A stretch of DNA of 64,000 bases from assembly GCA_030063045.1 (NCBI GenBank), contig JAQSEB010000008.1, positions 1,674,001 to 1,738,000 on the forward strand. Reading direction: 5' to 3'. This DNA comes from Pratylenchus scribneri. Its lineage: Eukaryota; Nematoda; Chromadorea; Rhabditida; Pratylenchidae. How positions within the stretch are numbered: the first letter of the stretch is position 1; each line of letters starts with the position of its first letter. A program made the translations under genes and the position numbers. The notes below the pieces were generated by a model, which was not told the DNA's origin, made no database searches, and saw only the letters and a program-made list of their open reading frames with translations. This document shows positions 23,984 through 36,522 of this stretch, one piece after another.

Positions 23984-24733
23984 AATTTTCTTAATTATTT
24001 AATTAAAAATTTTCATTTTTATTTAACACTTTCTCCAATCACTTCAAAAATCAAGCTTCACAAGAAAGCAGGGCTGCCATATGGTTTTTCAGTTTGGGGG
24101 GCATTTCGTGAAAAAAAGGGGGCATTTGGGGGCATTTTCGGTAAAAAGGGGGGCATTTTGGGGGGCATTTTTAAAAAGTGCCAAAAATGCAAAAATTTTT
24201 GCCAAAAATGGCCGCGCAGCGAAAAATTAGACCAAAAATTGCCGTGCAGCGAAAAATTAGACCAAAAATTTGCCGCGCAGCGAAAAATTAGACCAAAAAA
24301 TAATAAAAAAGGGAAAAAATGACAAAATTTTAAAAAAGGGGGGCATTTGGGGGGCAACTCGGCTCGGGGGGCACAAAAGGGGGCAAAATCTCAAAAGGGG
24401 GCAAATGCCCCCCGTAGGGGTACATTCTGGCAGCCCTGCAAGAAAGTTGTTTTTTTTTGTGTTAAAATTAAAAAAGGAGTATTCATCATTTATTTGAAAT
24501 GATATTTGGCATTATGTTTGAATATCGATTTTTCGATAGATAGTGATTTTTTCGATTTCAACAGGACAGGCACAGACACAGAGTAGTGAATATTGATTTT
24601 CATATTCCTAATAAGCATAACCGCATCGGCATTCCACTATAAAAGCACAATTTTCAGCTATCTTCTTTTCATTCTTCCAATCAAATCCACACAAATCAAC
24701 ATACCTCTTATCCCTCAACAAAACAATAATATT
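23984..24733. promoter_or_regulatory. Divergent intergenic region, half of it a MITE
   Basis: This region separates the COSA-1-like gene (-) from the sugar transporter (+). Positions 24069-24438 are a hAT-type MITE. What remains is about 85 bp on the COSA-1 side and about 295 bp on the transporter side. No core promoter motif could be assigned with confidence. Confidence 0.4.
24061..24446. mobile_element. hAT-type MITE with 8-bp target duplication
   Basis: The element body is 24069-24438 (370 bp). Perfect 11-bp terminal inverted repeats read CAGGGCTGCCA at the left and TGGCAGCCCTG at the right. The flanking 8-mer CAAGAAAG occurs on both sides (24061-24068 and 24439-24446). An 8-bp duplication and a CAG-type terminus fit the hAT superfamily. 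The interior has no transposase. It contains three ~30-bp subrepeats sharing CAGCGAAAAATTAGACC (starting near 24211, 24241 and 24272) and G-rich blocks such as GGGGGGCATTT at both shoulders. The intact duplication suggests fairly recent insertion. Confidence 0.93.
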
Positions 24734-26906
24734 ATGATCCAGTCTCAACACAATTCAACAGAAGAAGAGAAACCGGATCCAGAAGAGCAGGAAACGATGT
24801 CAGAAACGGAAACTGCACGCCCATCAGGTAAAATTGATCCAATTTTTTAAAATAAACGAACGTCCCATCATTTTCAGATCCAGCGGCTCAAACTGCATCC
24901 GGCACGAATGTAACATTACCTCCAGGTTTGAAGGTTGGTTTGAATAGATTCTAATGTTATTCCGGTCTTAATTTATTTGTTTTTTAAGGGCGGCTTCACA
25001 TTACCACTCCTCGTGACGGTTATTTCATGTGGCTTTGGCAGCAGCTTTCAACTCGGCTTTCAATTGGGTTGCCTCAACATTCCGGAAGAACCGATTTTGC
25101 AATGGCAGAACAATTCATTCATTTACCTGCATGGATATGATGGATATTCCCGCGAATTGATTTGGTTGGTTGTTTTATTTTCTCAATTGAACTTTTTTCA
25201 ATCTTTCAATTTTCAGGTCGGCTACAGTTTCCATTCTTTCATTGGGCGCAGGAATCAGTTGCTGTTTTGTGGGCTATTTGGCGGACACTTATGGGCGGAA
25301 GCGAGTCTTAATGTACAACAATTTGCTTGTGGTGGCCAGCACATTTTTGATGTTCCTCGCTTATTGGGCAAACAACTACATGGGCATGATCCTTTCCCGA
25401 ATTGTGATGGGATTCAATATGGGTGAGTCAAAAATCACAGAATAAATGAAATTTTAACTTTTGCTCTATTTCAGGAATCAATACGCTGGCACCAATGTAT
25501 CTGAGTGAAATATCGCCTATCAATTTGCGCGGCACAATCGGTTGCATGGCAGAAGTAAAATTTTTTTTTGTCAAAAATTGTCAAAAAGAAAAAAAAATTA
25601 AGGTCTTCACAAATTGCGGCCTTTTGTTCTCCTACATCATTGGGCTTCCCTTCCTGCTTGGCACTGATGAGCAATGGATTTTTATTTTTCTCATTCCACT
25701 GGTAAATTTTTCATCCTTTTTATTTTAATTTCAAAACATTTTTCAGTTTCCTTTGCTAATACAACTGGTCGTGATGGGAACATTTTCGCCAGAATCGCCC
25801 AAATATTCATATGTGTTGCGGAATCAATTCGTGCAGGCCCACAACGATCTGAAATTGTTAAAAGGCACCGACGATGTAAGTTCTTAATGGGTTTTATGCT
25901 TGATTAACATTTTTGTATTTTAAGGTCGACGAGGAGCTCGATTTGCTGGATCACGAGGCCAAGATTGCGAAAACCCACAGGAAAGTTGGATGCATGGATA
26001 TTGTGCGTGATGGCGAGATGCGGTGGTCCTTGATTTTGGCACTATTCTTCATGTTTTCAGTACAATTCAGTGGAGCCAGCTCAGGTAAAATTTTTATTTT
26101 TTTATTAATTTTAATTTAATTTTTTGTTTTTTAGTTGCCGCTTATTCAAAGAAAATATTCGAGACCGCAAAACTTTCAAAGACAGGTAAACAGACAAAAT
26201 TTCTCAATTTTGAAATTAATTTAAATTATTTTAGACGCACAATTAGCAAGCTGTGGAATCTCCTTATTGAATATTTTCATGCTCGTTGCCAGTGCAATTT
26301 TGGTGAGTTTTGCAAAATGAAAAATCAATTATTAATGTTCTTTTATTTTGCAGGTGCTCAAATTCAAATTCTGTGGCCGTCGACTGCTCTACCTGCTCAG
26401 TATGGCTGGATGCTTTGTCTTCACTGCTGTGTTTCCATTCACTGAACATACCGGCGAAAAAGTTGCTCCAATAATCTGCATTCTGTTGTTCATCGCCGCT
26501 TATGCTTTTGGAATGGGTGCCATTTCCGGTGTTTACGCCAACGAGGTTTGTCATTATTATTGCCTTAATCCCTAATTTTATGTCAAAATTAATTCTAGGT
26601 TTTTGCTGCCGAGGCTCGTGCGACAGGATGGGGCATTGCAATGGTTTCTGCGCAATTTCTTCGGCTGATTGTTTTAGTCATCTTCACTTTGCTTGACGTA
26701 AGTCCTTTATTATTACCCAAATTATGCCTAATATTCTTATTTTTCAGGACAAATTTGGCTCCTCTTCCTTCTTCTTATTCACTGGCTGCATGATGTTCTC
26801 CCTCATATTTGGATTCATCGTTTTGCCCGAAACAAGGAACAAAGTCTTCGATCGAATTCAACGGGATATCAAGCGAAAAAGAAGACGTTTGGCTTTGTGC
26901 TGTTGA
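24734..26906 (+). CDS. SLC2-type facilitated sugar transporter
   Basis: Thirteen exons (24734-24827, 24878-24933, 24989-25164, 25217-25422, 25475-25554, 25603-25701, 25747-25875, 25925-26084, 26135-26185, 26235-26302, 26354-26545, 26599-26697, 26748-26906) encode 522 residues, all phases agreeing. Family signatures occur in order: GYLADTYGRKRVL, the APMYLSEISPINLRGTIG motif, SPESPKYSYV, QFSGASSVAAYSKKIF (in place of the usual QQLSG-IN), CGRRLLYLLSMAG, EARATGWGIA and LPETRNK. Twelve hydrophobic helices are apparent. It should sit in the plasma membrane and move hexose or a related substrate by facilitated diffusion. The altered QQLSG-IN motif means substrate should not be assumed to be glucose. 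Confidence 0.88.
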
Positions 26907-27052
26907 ATGATGTTGTGATTTATTCGATATTCTTTTTTTTCAATAATCATTGTTGTTTTCCATTTTCATATGAATTTTTGTTATATTGTTCTAATTTTTA
27001 TGTTATGTTATGAATAAATATTTCTAATAAATGCTTTATTTTTTCTTTTTAA

Positions 27053-27998
27053 TCATATTTTGTAATGAATTATTAAAAATGTACATTCCGAGTGAAAATC
27101 GAGAAAAATAATAGAATTAAAGCCAAAAATGGTCAGAATTGTGAGATATTCGCCAATAGCAAAAAGTTCATAAGAAAATTTAGTACAATAAAGTCCATGG
27201 AGGGCGAAACAAATAATAATAAAGGGAATCAGAAGCCAAAGGAAGGCTAAAAGAATCATTCGTACTTTCTTGCCTTTAATTTCATATTCGACATAAATGT
27301 CTTCCAAATAAAAATGTGAAGTAAAATGAATGAAAATAGAAATTAAAAATGATGAAAAGAAGATCACATGTAATTCTGGATTTTCACGCTCTCCAATTAA
27401 ACTCAAGCAGAGTAGGAAAAAATGATCTGACATTCCACTGATCAGAAAAATCAATTGAAGATATTTGTGAAGTCCTAAAGAATTTTCTAATAAGAAAATT
27501 AGAATAATGGACCTTTAGAATGCATCCAGCTTTTGTTAATTTGCTTTTTAGTCTGCTTCCGATAAAGCAATTGAATGAATCTTGAAATATGCAATAAAGA
27601 TTTGTGTAAAGAATTGTATCAATATTACAATAATAACGCAATGTTATTATCACACGCAAAGGAATATGAAGACAAATTGAAAAATTCCAAAAGATTCTGC
27701 CAGATTGTAAATTAAGCATCCTCGATACGGATGGCAGGAACGTAATCTATTAATAACAACAGAAGCAGAGGTTATTTTATTTATAATTTTTACGACTAAC
27801 ACCACAAGTCCAATCATATGCGAAAAGTTCTTCGGAATGAAGCCATAAGGCAATTATGAATACGAGAATGATGCCGATCGAAGGTGGAAGAATTGCAAGC
27901 GTACAAATTTGTCGAAAATTAATTCGACTAAGTAAAAGTGGCGGTGGGAAGTTTTTAGGGGATAAAGATGAATGGATTGGATAATTAATTGGGATCAT
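27053..27998 (-). CDS. PGAP2-like (Frag1/DRAM/Sfk1 family) membrane protein
   Basis: Three or more exons, reading from 27998 to 27053. The first ends ELFAYDWTCG and the second begins TFLPSVSRMLNLQSGRIFWN and includes LHIPLRVIITLRYYC. The last starts at LHKYLQLIFLISGMSDHFF and includes ALHGLYCTKFSYELFAIGEY. This order (WTC, LPSVS, CLHIPLR-like, then YC plus FA-EY) matches PGAP2, the Golgi protein that acts in lipid remodelling of GPI anchors. About six membrane helices are visible. The 3' end lies 146 bp from the convergent sugar transporter. Paralogues of this family are common in nematodes, so orthology to PGAP2 itself is not claimed. Confidence 0.72.
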
Positions 27999-28513
27999 TG
28001 GATAATATTTTAGGGTTGTTGGGTGATTGGAAAATGATTAAAATGATTCAATGCGGTAATAATAATGTAGTGAAGATGATTTAGTTTGCTGGCGGGGACC
28101 ACATCAATCATCACAGTTCAAATAGCAAAACCCAACCAATTAATAATCAGCGATTCCATATTATTTATTTTTTACTAAAAAAGTGGCAGAAAATTTATAG
28201 CTGGTTTAAAATAAAAACAAATAAGCATATTAAATTTATTTATTTATTATCAATTATCATATCACCGGTTACAAATGAATGCGTAATTTGCGAAGGCCTC
28301 AAATAAAAATCTAATACAATTGGCTTTGGAGGATAAAACAATTAACTGGATATAAGAAAATAAGGCATTTGGTATTCAATACAAAATTGTTTGGATGGGC
28401 AGAATTGGTTTTTAAGAAAAATAAGAAATGACACAAGCAATATGATGAGAATTCTTAATGGTGAAATGAATATTTAAAAAATCTAACAAAGTATTATGTT
28501 ATGAATTTGAGAA
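27999..28513. other. Intergenic region
   Basis: About 515 bp between the end of the deubiquitinase gene and the start of the PGAP2-like gene, both on the minus strand. The spacing is long for a nematode operon. No feature is recognised. Confidence 0.4.
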
Positions 28514-31500
28514 TTAAAATCTGTGTGTTGTGTAACGAGTATTTGGATAGATTTGATGATTACTACCGGCCAAGTAAGTAGAATATGGAGTGGTTGAAGC
28601 GGATCTTATTGAGGAACGTGGTAATGAATAATTATAAGGATTATTTGTATTGTTCATCTGCCGAATATCATCATCCATTCTGTTGATTGTGATTGGTATT
28701 TTCCTCTCACGCTCACGCAAAAATGGCATTAATTCTTCGCTTTCATTTTCAATTTTGCCATCATCAATTAATGGTCCAGTGTAGAATTGTGAAGATCCAC
28801 GCAAAATTGGATTTTTGCCATCATCCTCAATATTATTTTCATTGGCTTTTTTGGTGAATTTGGCAACAATGTGCTCTGGCACTTTTTGCGGGAACCAATT
28901 GGCAATTGTCCTTCCTTGTTTTCGTCGTTCATAAAAGAGTAAATATGATTTTGTCGACATTCGAATTTCTCCGCCCGTTTCAATTGGAAGTGAAACCCGG
29001 GAGTCATCAAAAGTGCGCCATTGACCATCTGCCGGATTTCGAGTCGCCGCCGTATAATGACCTAATTATATAAGCCTTTAATCCAATTTATAAATTTTGA
29101 TTACCTGAATTTGTTCGTTCACCGTAATGATAAACAACTCCAATTAAATCATAAAGCATTGTTCCATCATTCATTAAATTATCAAAAGTATTTCGGTCTT
29201 TTCGATGCTAAATTGGTGGTATTAAATTTTGATAATTGTTTCATAAAAAAACCTTTGGTAATGTACTGGCTCGCAAATCTGGATTGAATACAAATGGAGT
29301 CAAATCCAAACCATCAATTGGAACTTGCACTCGAGTGTCAATTTTCTTTGTAATTCCATTATTCAACTTTAAATTAAATATTAAAAATAATTAATTAATT
29401 TAATTAAATCTTACTAATTCAAAACGATTGAGGTGAAATATTAGAATATCCGGCAATGAATGAAATTTGAGTTCTTTTCGCCCCGGTGATTTTCCACATT
29501 TTGAACATTTCCAATCTTGGATAGTTTCTATAAAATAAATTAACATTAATTCATAATCATTGTTCAACCAAAACCAACCAGTCTTCACATAATCTTCAAT
29601 TAAATTAATCAATGGCATTGGAATTTGTTGGTCCACATATTCTTTGGCCACCTCAATTTGTGTCCGCAAAAATGAATAATCATTGACAATGGATTCGGTC
29701 GGTGCCCGGTTGAATTCGTGTCGGATTGATGAACTCCATTCGACGAGTAATTTTAATACTTTTTCATTTGAATTATCCTCCAAAACCCTGCATATTATTT
29801 TAATTATTATTTAATAAAATAAATTAAAAATACTTATTAACGCATTCATGGAATAATGGTTTGCTCATCAGTGGATCCAGGCAAGCCACAGTTTCGGCCG
29901 AATGTTGAATTAATAGGGTATAGTCGGATGGGAGTGGATAAAAAGCACGAGGGAGGAGGAATGTTCCCGTATCCAGCAGAAATTTGCAAATTCGGTCATA
30001 ACTCCATTGTCTATTCAAAACAGCAATAAACGGTAATCCATACCTTAAATTGTGATTTAATTTCCATTTATTTTCACATTCACACAAACCTTTCCCCATC
30101 CGGGACAATGCCAACCACAAATATTACAATGGCCACCACCAAATCTTGTTGGAGTTGTTGTTCATTCAATTTTGGCATTTCCATTAAAATAAATTCTTTT
30201 ATCCGATCGTCGATTTGTGCCTTATTTGCAAGGAATTGACATTGCCCATTTGAGAGAATATTGCAGGCAATTGCGTCTTCTGTCGATCCAATCATTGTTT
30301 TCAGTATTTTCTCTTTGATGTCATTTACGGTTAAATTCCTTTCAGAAATGTTAAAATGATAGCGGACTATTTGACGAGCACTGAAGAATGGAATGAATAT
30401 CACCGAAATTTCTCTGGCCCTAAAAATTGAATTTTATCAATAAATATTAATTTGCTTAACCTTTTTGGCAATGGGATGGACAATGAAACAGTCAAATACG
30501 GATCAAATGTGAGATTGGAAAAACCGCAGACTGGACTTGTGCATTCGATGGCCGAACGGAATTGACCTCGAAAAATGTCCATTATTGTTGAGCCTTTTCC
30601 ACCACTAATCCTTTCCAACGCATCGATGGCCAATTCCCCCTCGGATTTATGGGCCTAAATAATAAATTTAAAATCAATTAATAATTTTAAATGAATACTT
30701 GAAGTGAAGGCATAATTTTGTTTTTTGAACGAAATTCATCCTCTTTTATTTCCTCATGAAGTTTGTCCAACAACCAAATTAAACATTCATGGGAATCCTA
30801 AAATGATTTATAATTAAATTTTAAATCAAATATTATTCACCTGTTGATGTGAAATAACAAATTGAGGTTTCTCTTTTCCAATTAATTGAAGTGTTTTAAG
30901 GCAAGAGGAATCAGCCAAATGATTGTTAAACCAAAGGCATCGAAGTGTGTTTGCCAATGCTTTTGATAGACTTTCGGGATTCTTAAATTATTAAAAATTA
31001 TTTTATTATTCTTTTAAGCCGAAATTTGTTAAAACAAAGCAAAAATAACTTACTTTTTCAGACTCATCTGTTTTACTGCAAACAAAATGCTCGGCAAATC
31101 GATCGCAACAGGCCAAACATTGCATAATTGCACTAAAATAGCAAGTATTTCCATGGTTGCTCAGACCTAAATTACTTCCAAAATTTATTTAAATTGCATT
31201 TTTCCTTTTACCTTTTAGACATGGAATATTCGTTGTTTGAAATATTTTCTCTACCACTTTTTTTGCCGGTAGAGAATTTGCCTCAATCGATTGGATGGCA
31301 TCACTTGTGGACGGCCTGGGCTGGGAAAGTTGTTTGATATGGCGTGGTGTTGAATTTGCAAAATTATTATTAAATGAAGTGAGTTGAGCAGAGCCGCCCA
31401 TATTTGATTGAAATTGTTTTGTCGCATTTTCCTTCGATTTATAAGGCAATCCATTTGTCATTGAATAATTATTGATGTTAGCCATTTTTTCGTTTAAATC

Positions 31501-32423
31501 TTCGATCGATGAATTTACGGATGGTGTCATATTTTTGTTGTTGTATATTTTATCATATGATGTGATGGTCGGCTTATATGTTCGACCAGCAGTCGCTCTG
31601 GATAAACTGAATGTAGATTGTGGTCGAGGAAGTCCGGCCTGGGATGAAGTGGACGTTGATCGACGATGAGCAATTGGCGTAGCATATGATGGAGGCAGAG
31701 AACCATTTATCTTTTAATATTAAAAATATTTTCTGGTTTTTGAATTTTAAAAACCTCTAAAGCCGAAGCAAAACGTTTGCTGACTGGCGTTGGTGTTGAA
31801 TAATCTCGCCTACCGATCAAATGCTTCTTAAAGAAAGAACGAATTGATTTTAATGTCGATTTGCTCTTTTTTGCCTCTTCTTTGATTTGAACCGGTATCT
31901 GGCGGGGTTGCTGCTTTTGTTGATTATAATTGTTATAATCTAAAATATGAAAATCGCCTTGAATTTTTTTTAATTATATTTTTACCTTCGATATGTTTAT
32001 TATAATCACTTGTGGCACTTCTACTAGGCACATATCGATATTCATTTACTGATGGTGTATTCGAATTTTTCCTTGTTGAATTGTACAACGGTGTTCGCAA
32101 GCCTAATCCGGATTTGTTCTATTAAAATAAAATTGAATTCACATTCACACACAAATCAAAAAAAGCAAACCACAAACCCTGTCTGAGTAAGTATTATATG
32201 ATGATTTGGCAAGTCCAGTTGTGTTATTATGCATTCCAGCAGCCCCAGAAGATGAGTATTTGTTCGAAACATTTGAAAATTTATGATCAAATTCATCAGT
32301 CGGAAATCTTGTGATCAGGGTTGAAGATGTTCCCGGCAAATATGGTGAAGAAAGCTGATTATTTACACTTGAAAATTTTTTGCCAGTGTCATTTTGCTGC
32401 AATCGATAAGGCCGATTGTCCAT
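28514..32423 (-). CDS. Ubiquitin-specific protease, USP31/USP43-like
   Basis: The start at 32423 (MDNRPYRLQQNDTGKKFSS) opens a long Ser/Asn-rich, basic N-terminal region of several exons. The catalytic domain follows: GLSNHGNTCYFSAIMQCLAC with the catalytic Cys codon at 31141-31143, then DSHECLIWLLDKLHEEIK. The CXXC finger CTSPVCGFSNLTFDPYLTVS follows with SLSIPLPKR. The zinc partner is WKCSKCGKSP, then FHSLPDILIFHLNRFEL, and YHYGERTNSGHYTAATRN with the catalytic His codon near 29057-29059. Between the finger halves is the ubiquitin-like insert typical of USP31/43 (ISVIFIPFFSARQIVRYHF and YGLPFIAVLNRQWSYDRICK). The Ser/Arg-rich C-terminus ends HRF. It should remove ubiquitin from unknown substrates. 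Confidence 0.85.
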
Positions 32424-33135
32424 CGCATGTCGTATGGGGTTTAGGTATACAGGTAATTTAGCTTTTGGGTGTTTGTTAAGAAAATTACAAATTTAATTAT
32501 CTGAAAAAAGCTCAACATCATAAAAAAATGTTGCATTTTTTTTAAAAATAATTAAGCGAATGGAATGCAGATGTAGTGCAGAAAAGCATTTATGCCTTAT
32601 AAGCATAATTTAATTATTTATGCTGATGAGCACACTAATCAAGCAAAATACGATTAAATTTAACGGCAAATTTTTTATTATTAGTGTGTTGCTTATTAAA
32701 ATAAAATTAAAGAATTCCGACTATTTAGTATTTATTATTTGTTGGACAATGGACAATATGGTCCAGCAGAACCCTCAAGGGCTAGATTATAATAATAAGC
32801 GAGCAAGGCAGCCAACTATAATTTTAGTGGTCAGGGTCGAAATAGCAACTGCTGCTTTCTTTCTTTCATTGATGGGCAAAAATCTTAGAAAGCAGTGCAT
32901 TTGAAATCTATGAGGAAAGGAAACATTTGTTCTTTTCTCATCGATCGATCAAGTTTACTGATTAAGTGAAAAAAGAAATGGTTTTTGATGGAGATATCGA
33001 GAGCCTGAGCCCTATAGTAATAGTAAATACTTTACTTTATTTCCATTTTCCATTCTTATTCACCCGCTCGCTTAAAAACCTTACTAAAAAATCTAAAAAT
33101 TTCCATCAAAATTTTAAAATTTTTTAGAATGTAAA
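32424..33135. promoter_or_regulatory. Divergent intergenic region between USP and CELF genes
   Basis: About 710 bp with both promoters. AAATTTTTTAG ending at 33127, eight bases before the CELF ATG, is a good 3' splice acceptor and may be a spliced-leader site. A 94-codon plus-strand frame at 32620-32904 shows no recognisable domain and is not called. Confidence 0.4.
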
Positions 33136-35365
33136 ATGAATAATTCCGATACAATTTCATTTTCTACGAAGAATGACATTAAAGCAGATGGAAGTGATAA
33201 TGGGGAAGAGTCTAATAACAAACCTGATGACGATACAATAAAAATGTTCGTTGGACAAATTCCAAAGGTTTTATTTTAAAAAATGTATAAAATTATTATC
33301 AATTCATTTCAATTCAGAGTTGGGATGAATCAAAATTGAAAGAATTTTTCGCACAATATGGGCCTGTTTATCATTTAAATATACTGCGGGAAAAGGAGAC
33401 GGATAATAGTCGAGGATGTTGCTTTGTAACATTTTATCACCGCAAGGATGCTATAAACGCCCAGAATGCCCTCCATAATATTTTTATAATGCCCGGACTC
33501 AACCATCCAGTTCAGATGAAGCCGGCGGATATAGAAAATCGAAATGGTAATTGAATTTTATAAATTTTTATAACCCATAAAATTTTATTTTCAGATCGGA
33601 AACTTTTTGTCGGAATGTTAAGGTATTATCGCAAATATGAAAATATTAAATTTTTATCGAATTCAGCAAAACAATGGTGGAAGAAGATATTCGAGACCTT
33701 TTCAAGGAATATGGCCACATCGAAGAATTGAGTATTCTAAAAGAAAATGGAAAGAGCAAAGGTAAATATGCAATAATTTCAAATAATAAAAGTGTAATAA
33801 AATTGTGTTATTTTATCTCTCCAAATTTAATAAGTAAATTTAAAAGTGCTCTTTTTTCCGTATCGTTAGCTTTATTCCATATATGCTTTATTGTTAAATT
33901 ATTTTTGTTTTCCAATAGATGCGATAAGCTTTGAATATATTCTTAAGAAAATTCTAAAATAATAATTATTATTTTCGTGTTTTATTTTTCGTATATTTGT
34001 CTGCATTCGTATTTCCAGGTTGTGCTTTTTTGACATTTGTGAATCGTTCATGTGCACAAAAGGCAATCAAAAATATGAACCAGTCAAAGATTTTCGAGGT
34101 AAATGTTCTTTTGTCCAATTTGTTTGTTACATTTTATTATCAAATTATTATATTCTAATAAATTTATTATTTAGGGATGCACTAAACCAATTGTTGTTAA
34201 ATTCGCCGATACTGGAAAGGAAAAACTTGTAAAGAAAGTGGAAGAAAACCGCATTGGGAATAATGGCGAAACAAATTCACAACAAAACCAATTAGTGAGT
34301 TTATTAAAATTTAAATTAAATTAATTTTGTTCATCATTTTCAGCTATCAATTCAACCGCAGCCATCATCCGGCGTTGAAGTTTTGACCAATCTTGTGTCT
34401 TTGCTTCAACAACCTGGCCTTGTAACCCTTCTTGAATCTGGCAAGTTCACAAAATTTAATTTTTATTCATCAAATTTAGCTCGAGTTATACAACAAATTC
34501 AACAACAATCGAATCAGCAACAATCTTTGATAAATTCAGCCACTAGTTAGTTTACTTTTGAACATTTTAAAATTATATTTGATTTATTTAAGATTTGAAT
34601 GTTTCCACAAATATTCAATCCACAATACCCGAATTGAAACAATTTGCGCATTTGCCAACAAATCCGCCACAGCAATCAATTCAAAATTATCCACAATCGA
34701 ATATTAGCGTTCAAACCACAGCACCAAATTTGTTGACCCTTCCATCAACGACGCCCAACCTTTTATTCCAACCAAATCTTATTCCAAGTTTGTTTTAATT
34801 TGAGAATATTCAAAACTATTTTTAAATATAGATATGACTCAATATCCATTCGGAACTGCTTATCCAACTATTGGATTTCAATCTAATTTGGGCCAAATAT
34901 CACCGACAAATGTCCAACCGTATGCTTCTAATTTGGCTTTGATTTCTCCGCCAATTAATCAATGCTCTAAAATTGGTCCGGAAAAGAATTCACGAGGCCC
35001 CGATGGTTGTAATCTATTCGTCTATCATTTGCCTCAGGAGTTCACCGACACGGATTTGTAAGCCAAATTATCTTCGATTTATTCAAATTACATTTAATTT
35101 AGGTACGCCACTTTTCGTAATTTTGGCAATATTCTTTCTGCCAGTGTTTATCGACAAACAAACAAATTTGAGCAAATGTTTTGGATTTGTGAGCTACAGC
35201 GACGAAGAATCAGCACAAAATGCCATAAATGGTAACAAAATACATCAATTAGAATAAATTTAAAATAATTTTAAAGGAATGAATGGACATCAAATTGGAA
35301 ATAAACGATTGAAGGTTCAGCTGAAAAGATCCGAGAAGCCTTATGACAAACCATCAGGGATTTGA
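33136..35365 (+). CDS. CELF/Bruno-like RNA-binding protein (three RRMs), RRM3 frameshifted
   Basis: Twelve exons: 33136-33267, 33318-33546, 33595-33622, 33667-33761, 34019-34098, 34175-34294, 34344-34440, 34480-34545, 34593-34787, 34832-35057, 35103-35231 and 35277-35365. RRM1 has [10 protein letters not shown] and [11 protein letters not shown]2 has DRKLFVGML and KGCAFLTF with [12 protein letters not shown] Gln/Pro/Asn-rich linker follows. RRM3 has [34 protein letters not shown] and [16 protein letters not shown]. The arrangement is that of CELF1/ETR-1 and UNC-75, which regulate splicing and mRNA stability. Intron 34441-34479 is GC-AG (CTG, GCAAGT). In exon 35103-35231 the frame shifts near 35143, as if two bases were missing, giving a premature stop unless it is an assembly error. 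Confidence 0.88.
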
Positions 35366-35724
35366 TTAATTTGTACTCAAGAATATTTTTTATTTGCATT
35401 TTTATCCTTTCTTTTTCAAGCCATTTTTGACCAACAATTGCCATTACAATTTTTGTACCAAATTTATTATTCTTATTTTTAGTACACAAACCCACCCATC
35501 TATTCTTGCCTTACGATTATAATTGTTTTCTCATATTAAATATTCACACCAATCGACGGGGATAATTCAAACGCCTTGCCATACATATTTTCGAATTTTT
35601 CCTACAATTTTTTAAACAATTTTTTTCGATAAAAATTTATTCATTTGTGTAATTATTTTATACATCCATAATGACTAATACAATAATAAATATTCCCTAT
35701 AATAGTGTGTTCGTTTCGGGAGAA
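35366..35724. other. Intergenic region between convergent genes
   Basis: About 360 bp holding the 3' UTRs of the CELF gene (+) and the MPC2 gene (-). AT-rich. No gene or repeat seen. Confidence 0.4.
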
Positions 35725-36274
35725 TCAAACTTCTTTAATCTTCGATTCATTGTAATGATAATTTGCAATTCGCATCAATTGAACTGAAATTAGTTAAAAA
35801 TAATAGATGTAAAGTTTTTGGATGAAACTAACCGAATCCAACACAAAATAGGAGAATGTTCACGCTTGCCAGCATGTAATTCTTCGGCACTATAACAAAT
35901 GAATATCGTGTCCAAATAGCGCCGGTTGCCGCCAAAGCAGAATTCTTAATGAAATAAATAGATATTGTAATGAAAAATCAAACCTGATAAAGACTCAATT
36001 TCTGAGGAGGCCTATACCAATCCGACACGCCCGCAGCAACTAATACCCATTTGATTGAAGGTGCCCAAAAGAAAACTGAAATTAATTTTAATAGTGAAGT
36101 TGGAATATTCTAATGCAAACCAGTTTTTGGACCGGCAGGATGATTCCATTTTTGTTTGGCAACTCCAGGCAAAATTGGATAAACAAACTTAAATTTGGAT
36201 AAATTGATATACTGAAATTTTTGACTAACTTTGTCACCAAATCGACATAATCCTTTGTAAAGAACTCCGGCCAT
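35725..36274 (-). CDS. mpc-2: Mitochondrial pyruvate carrier subunit 2
   Basis: Four exons starting at 36274 (MAGVLYKGLCRFGDKVSQKF) and ending at 35725. Family motifs are unbroken: NHPAGPKT, then FFWAPSIKWVLVAAGVSDWY with RPPQKLSLYQNSALAATG, IWTRYSFVIVPKNYMLASVN and QLMRIANYHYNESKIKEV. MPC2 pairs with MPC1 in the inner mitochondrial membrane to import pyruvate. It lies 248 bp downstream of the sideroflexin gene on the same strand, so the two inner-membrane carriers may be co-transcribed. An upstream in-frame Met at 36355 would add an unrelated extension, so the internal Met was chosen. Confidence 0.92.
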
Positions 36275-36522
36275 TGATGAATACTTAAAAACGCAAAAAT
36301 GGTTAGTTTTGAATGAAAATGATAAATATTTGGTTATTATTTTAACCATAAACAATATTAAAATTTAGAATAATCAAAAATTCATTTTTATGCGAAATAC
36401 TATTTTCACAGCATTTAATTAATATTGGAATTAAAGAAAAATATATAGAAGAGAATATAATGTTTGGATATGCCACAATACACAATTATTAAATTGCACA
36501 CAAAATTATTCATCTAATTAAT

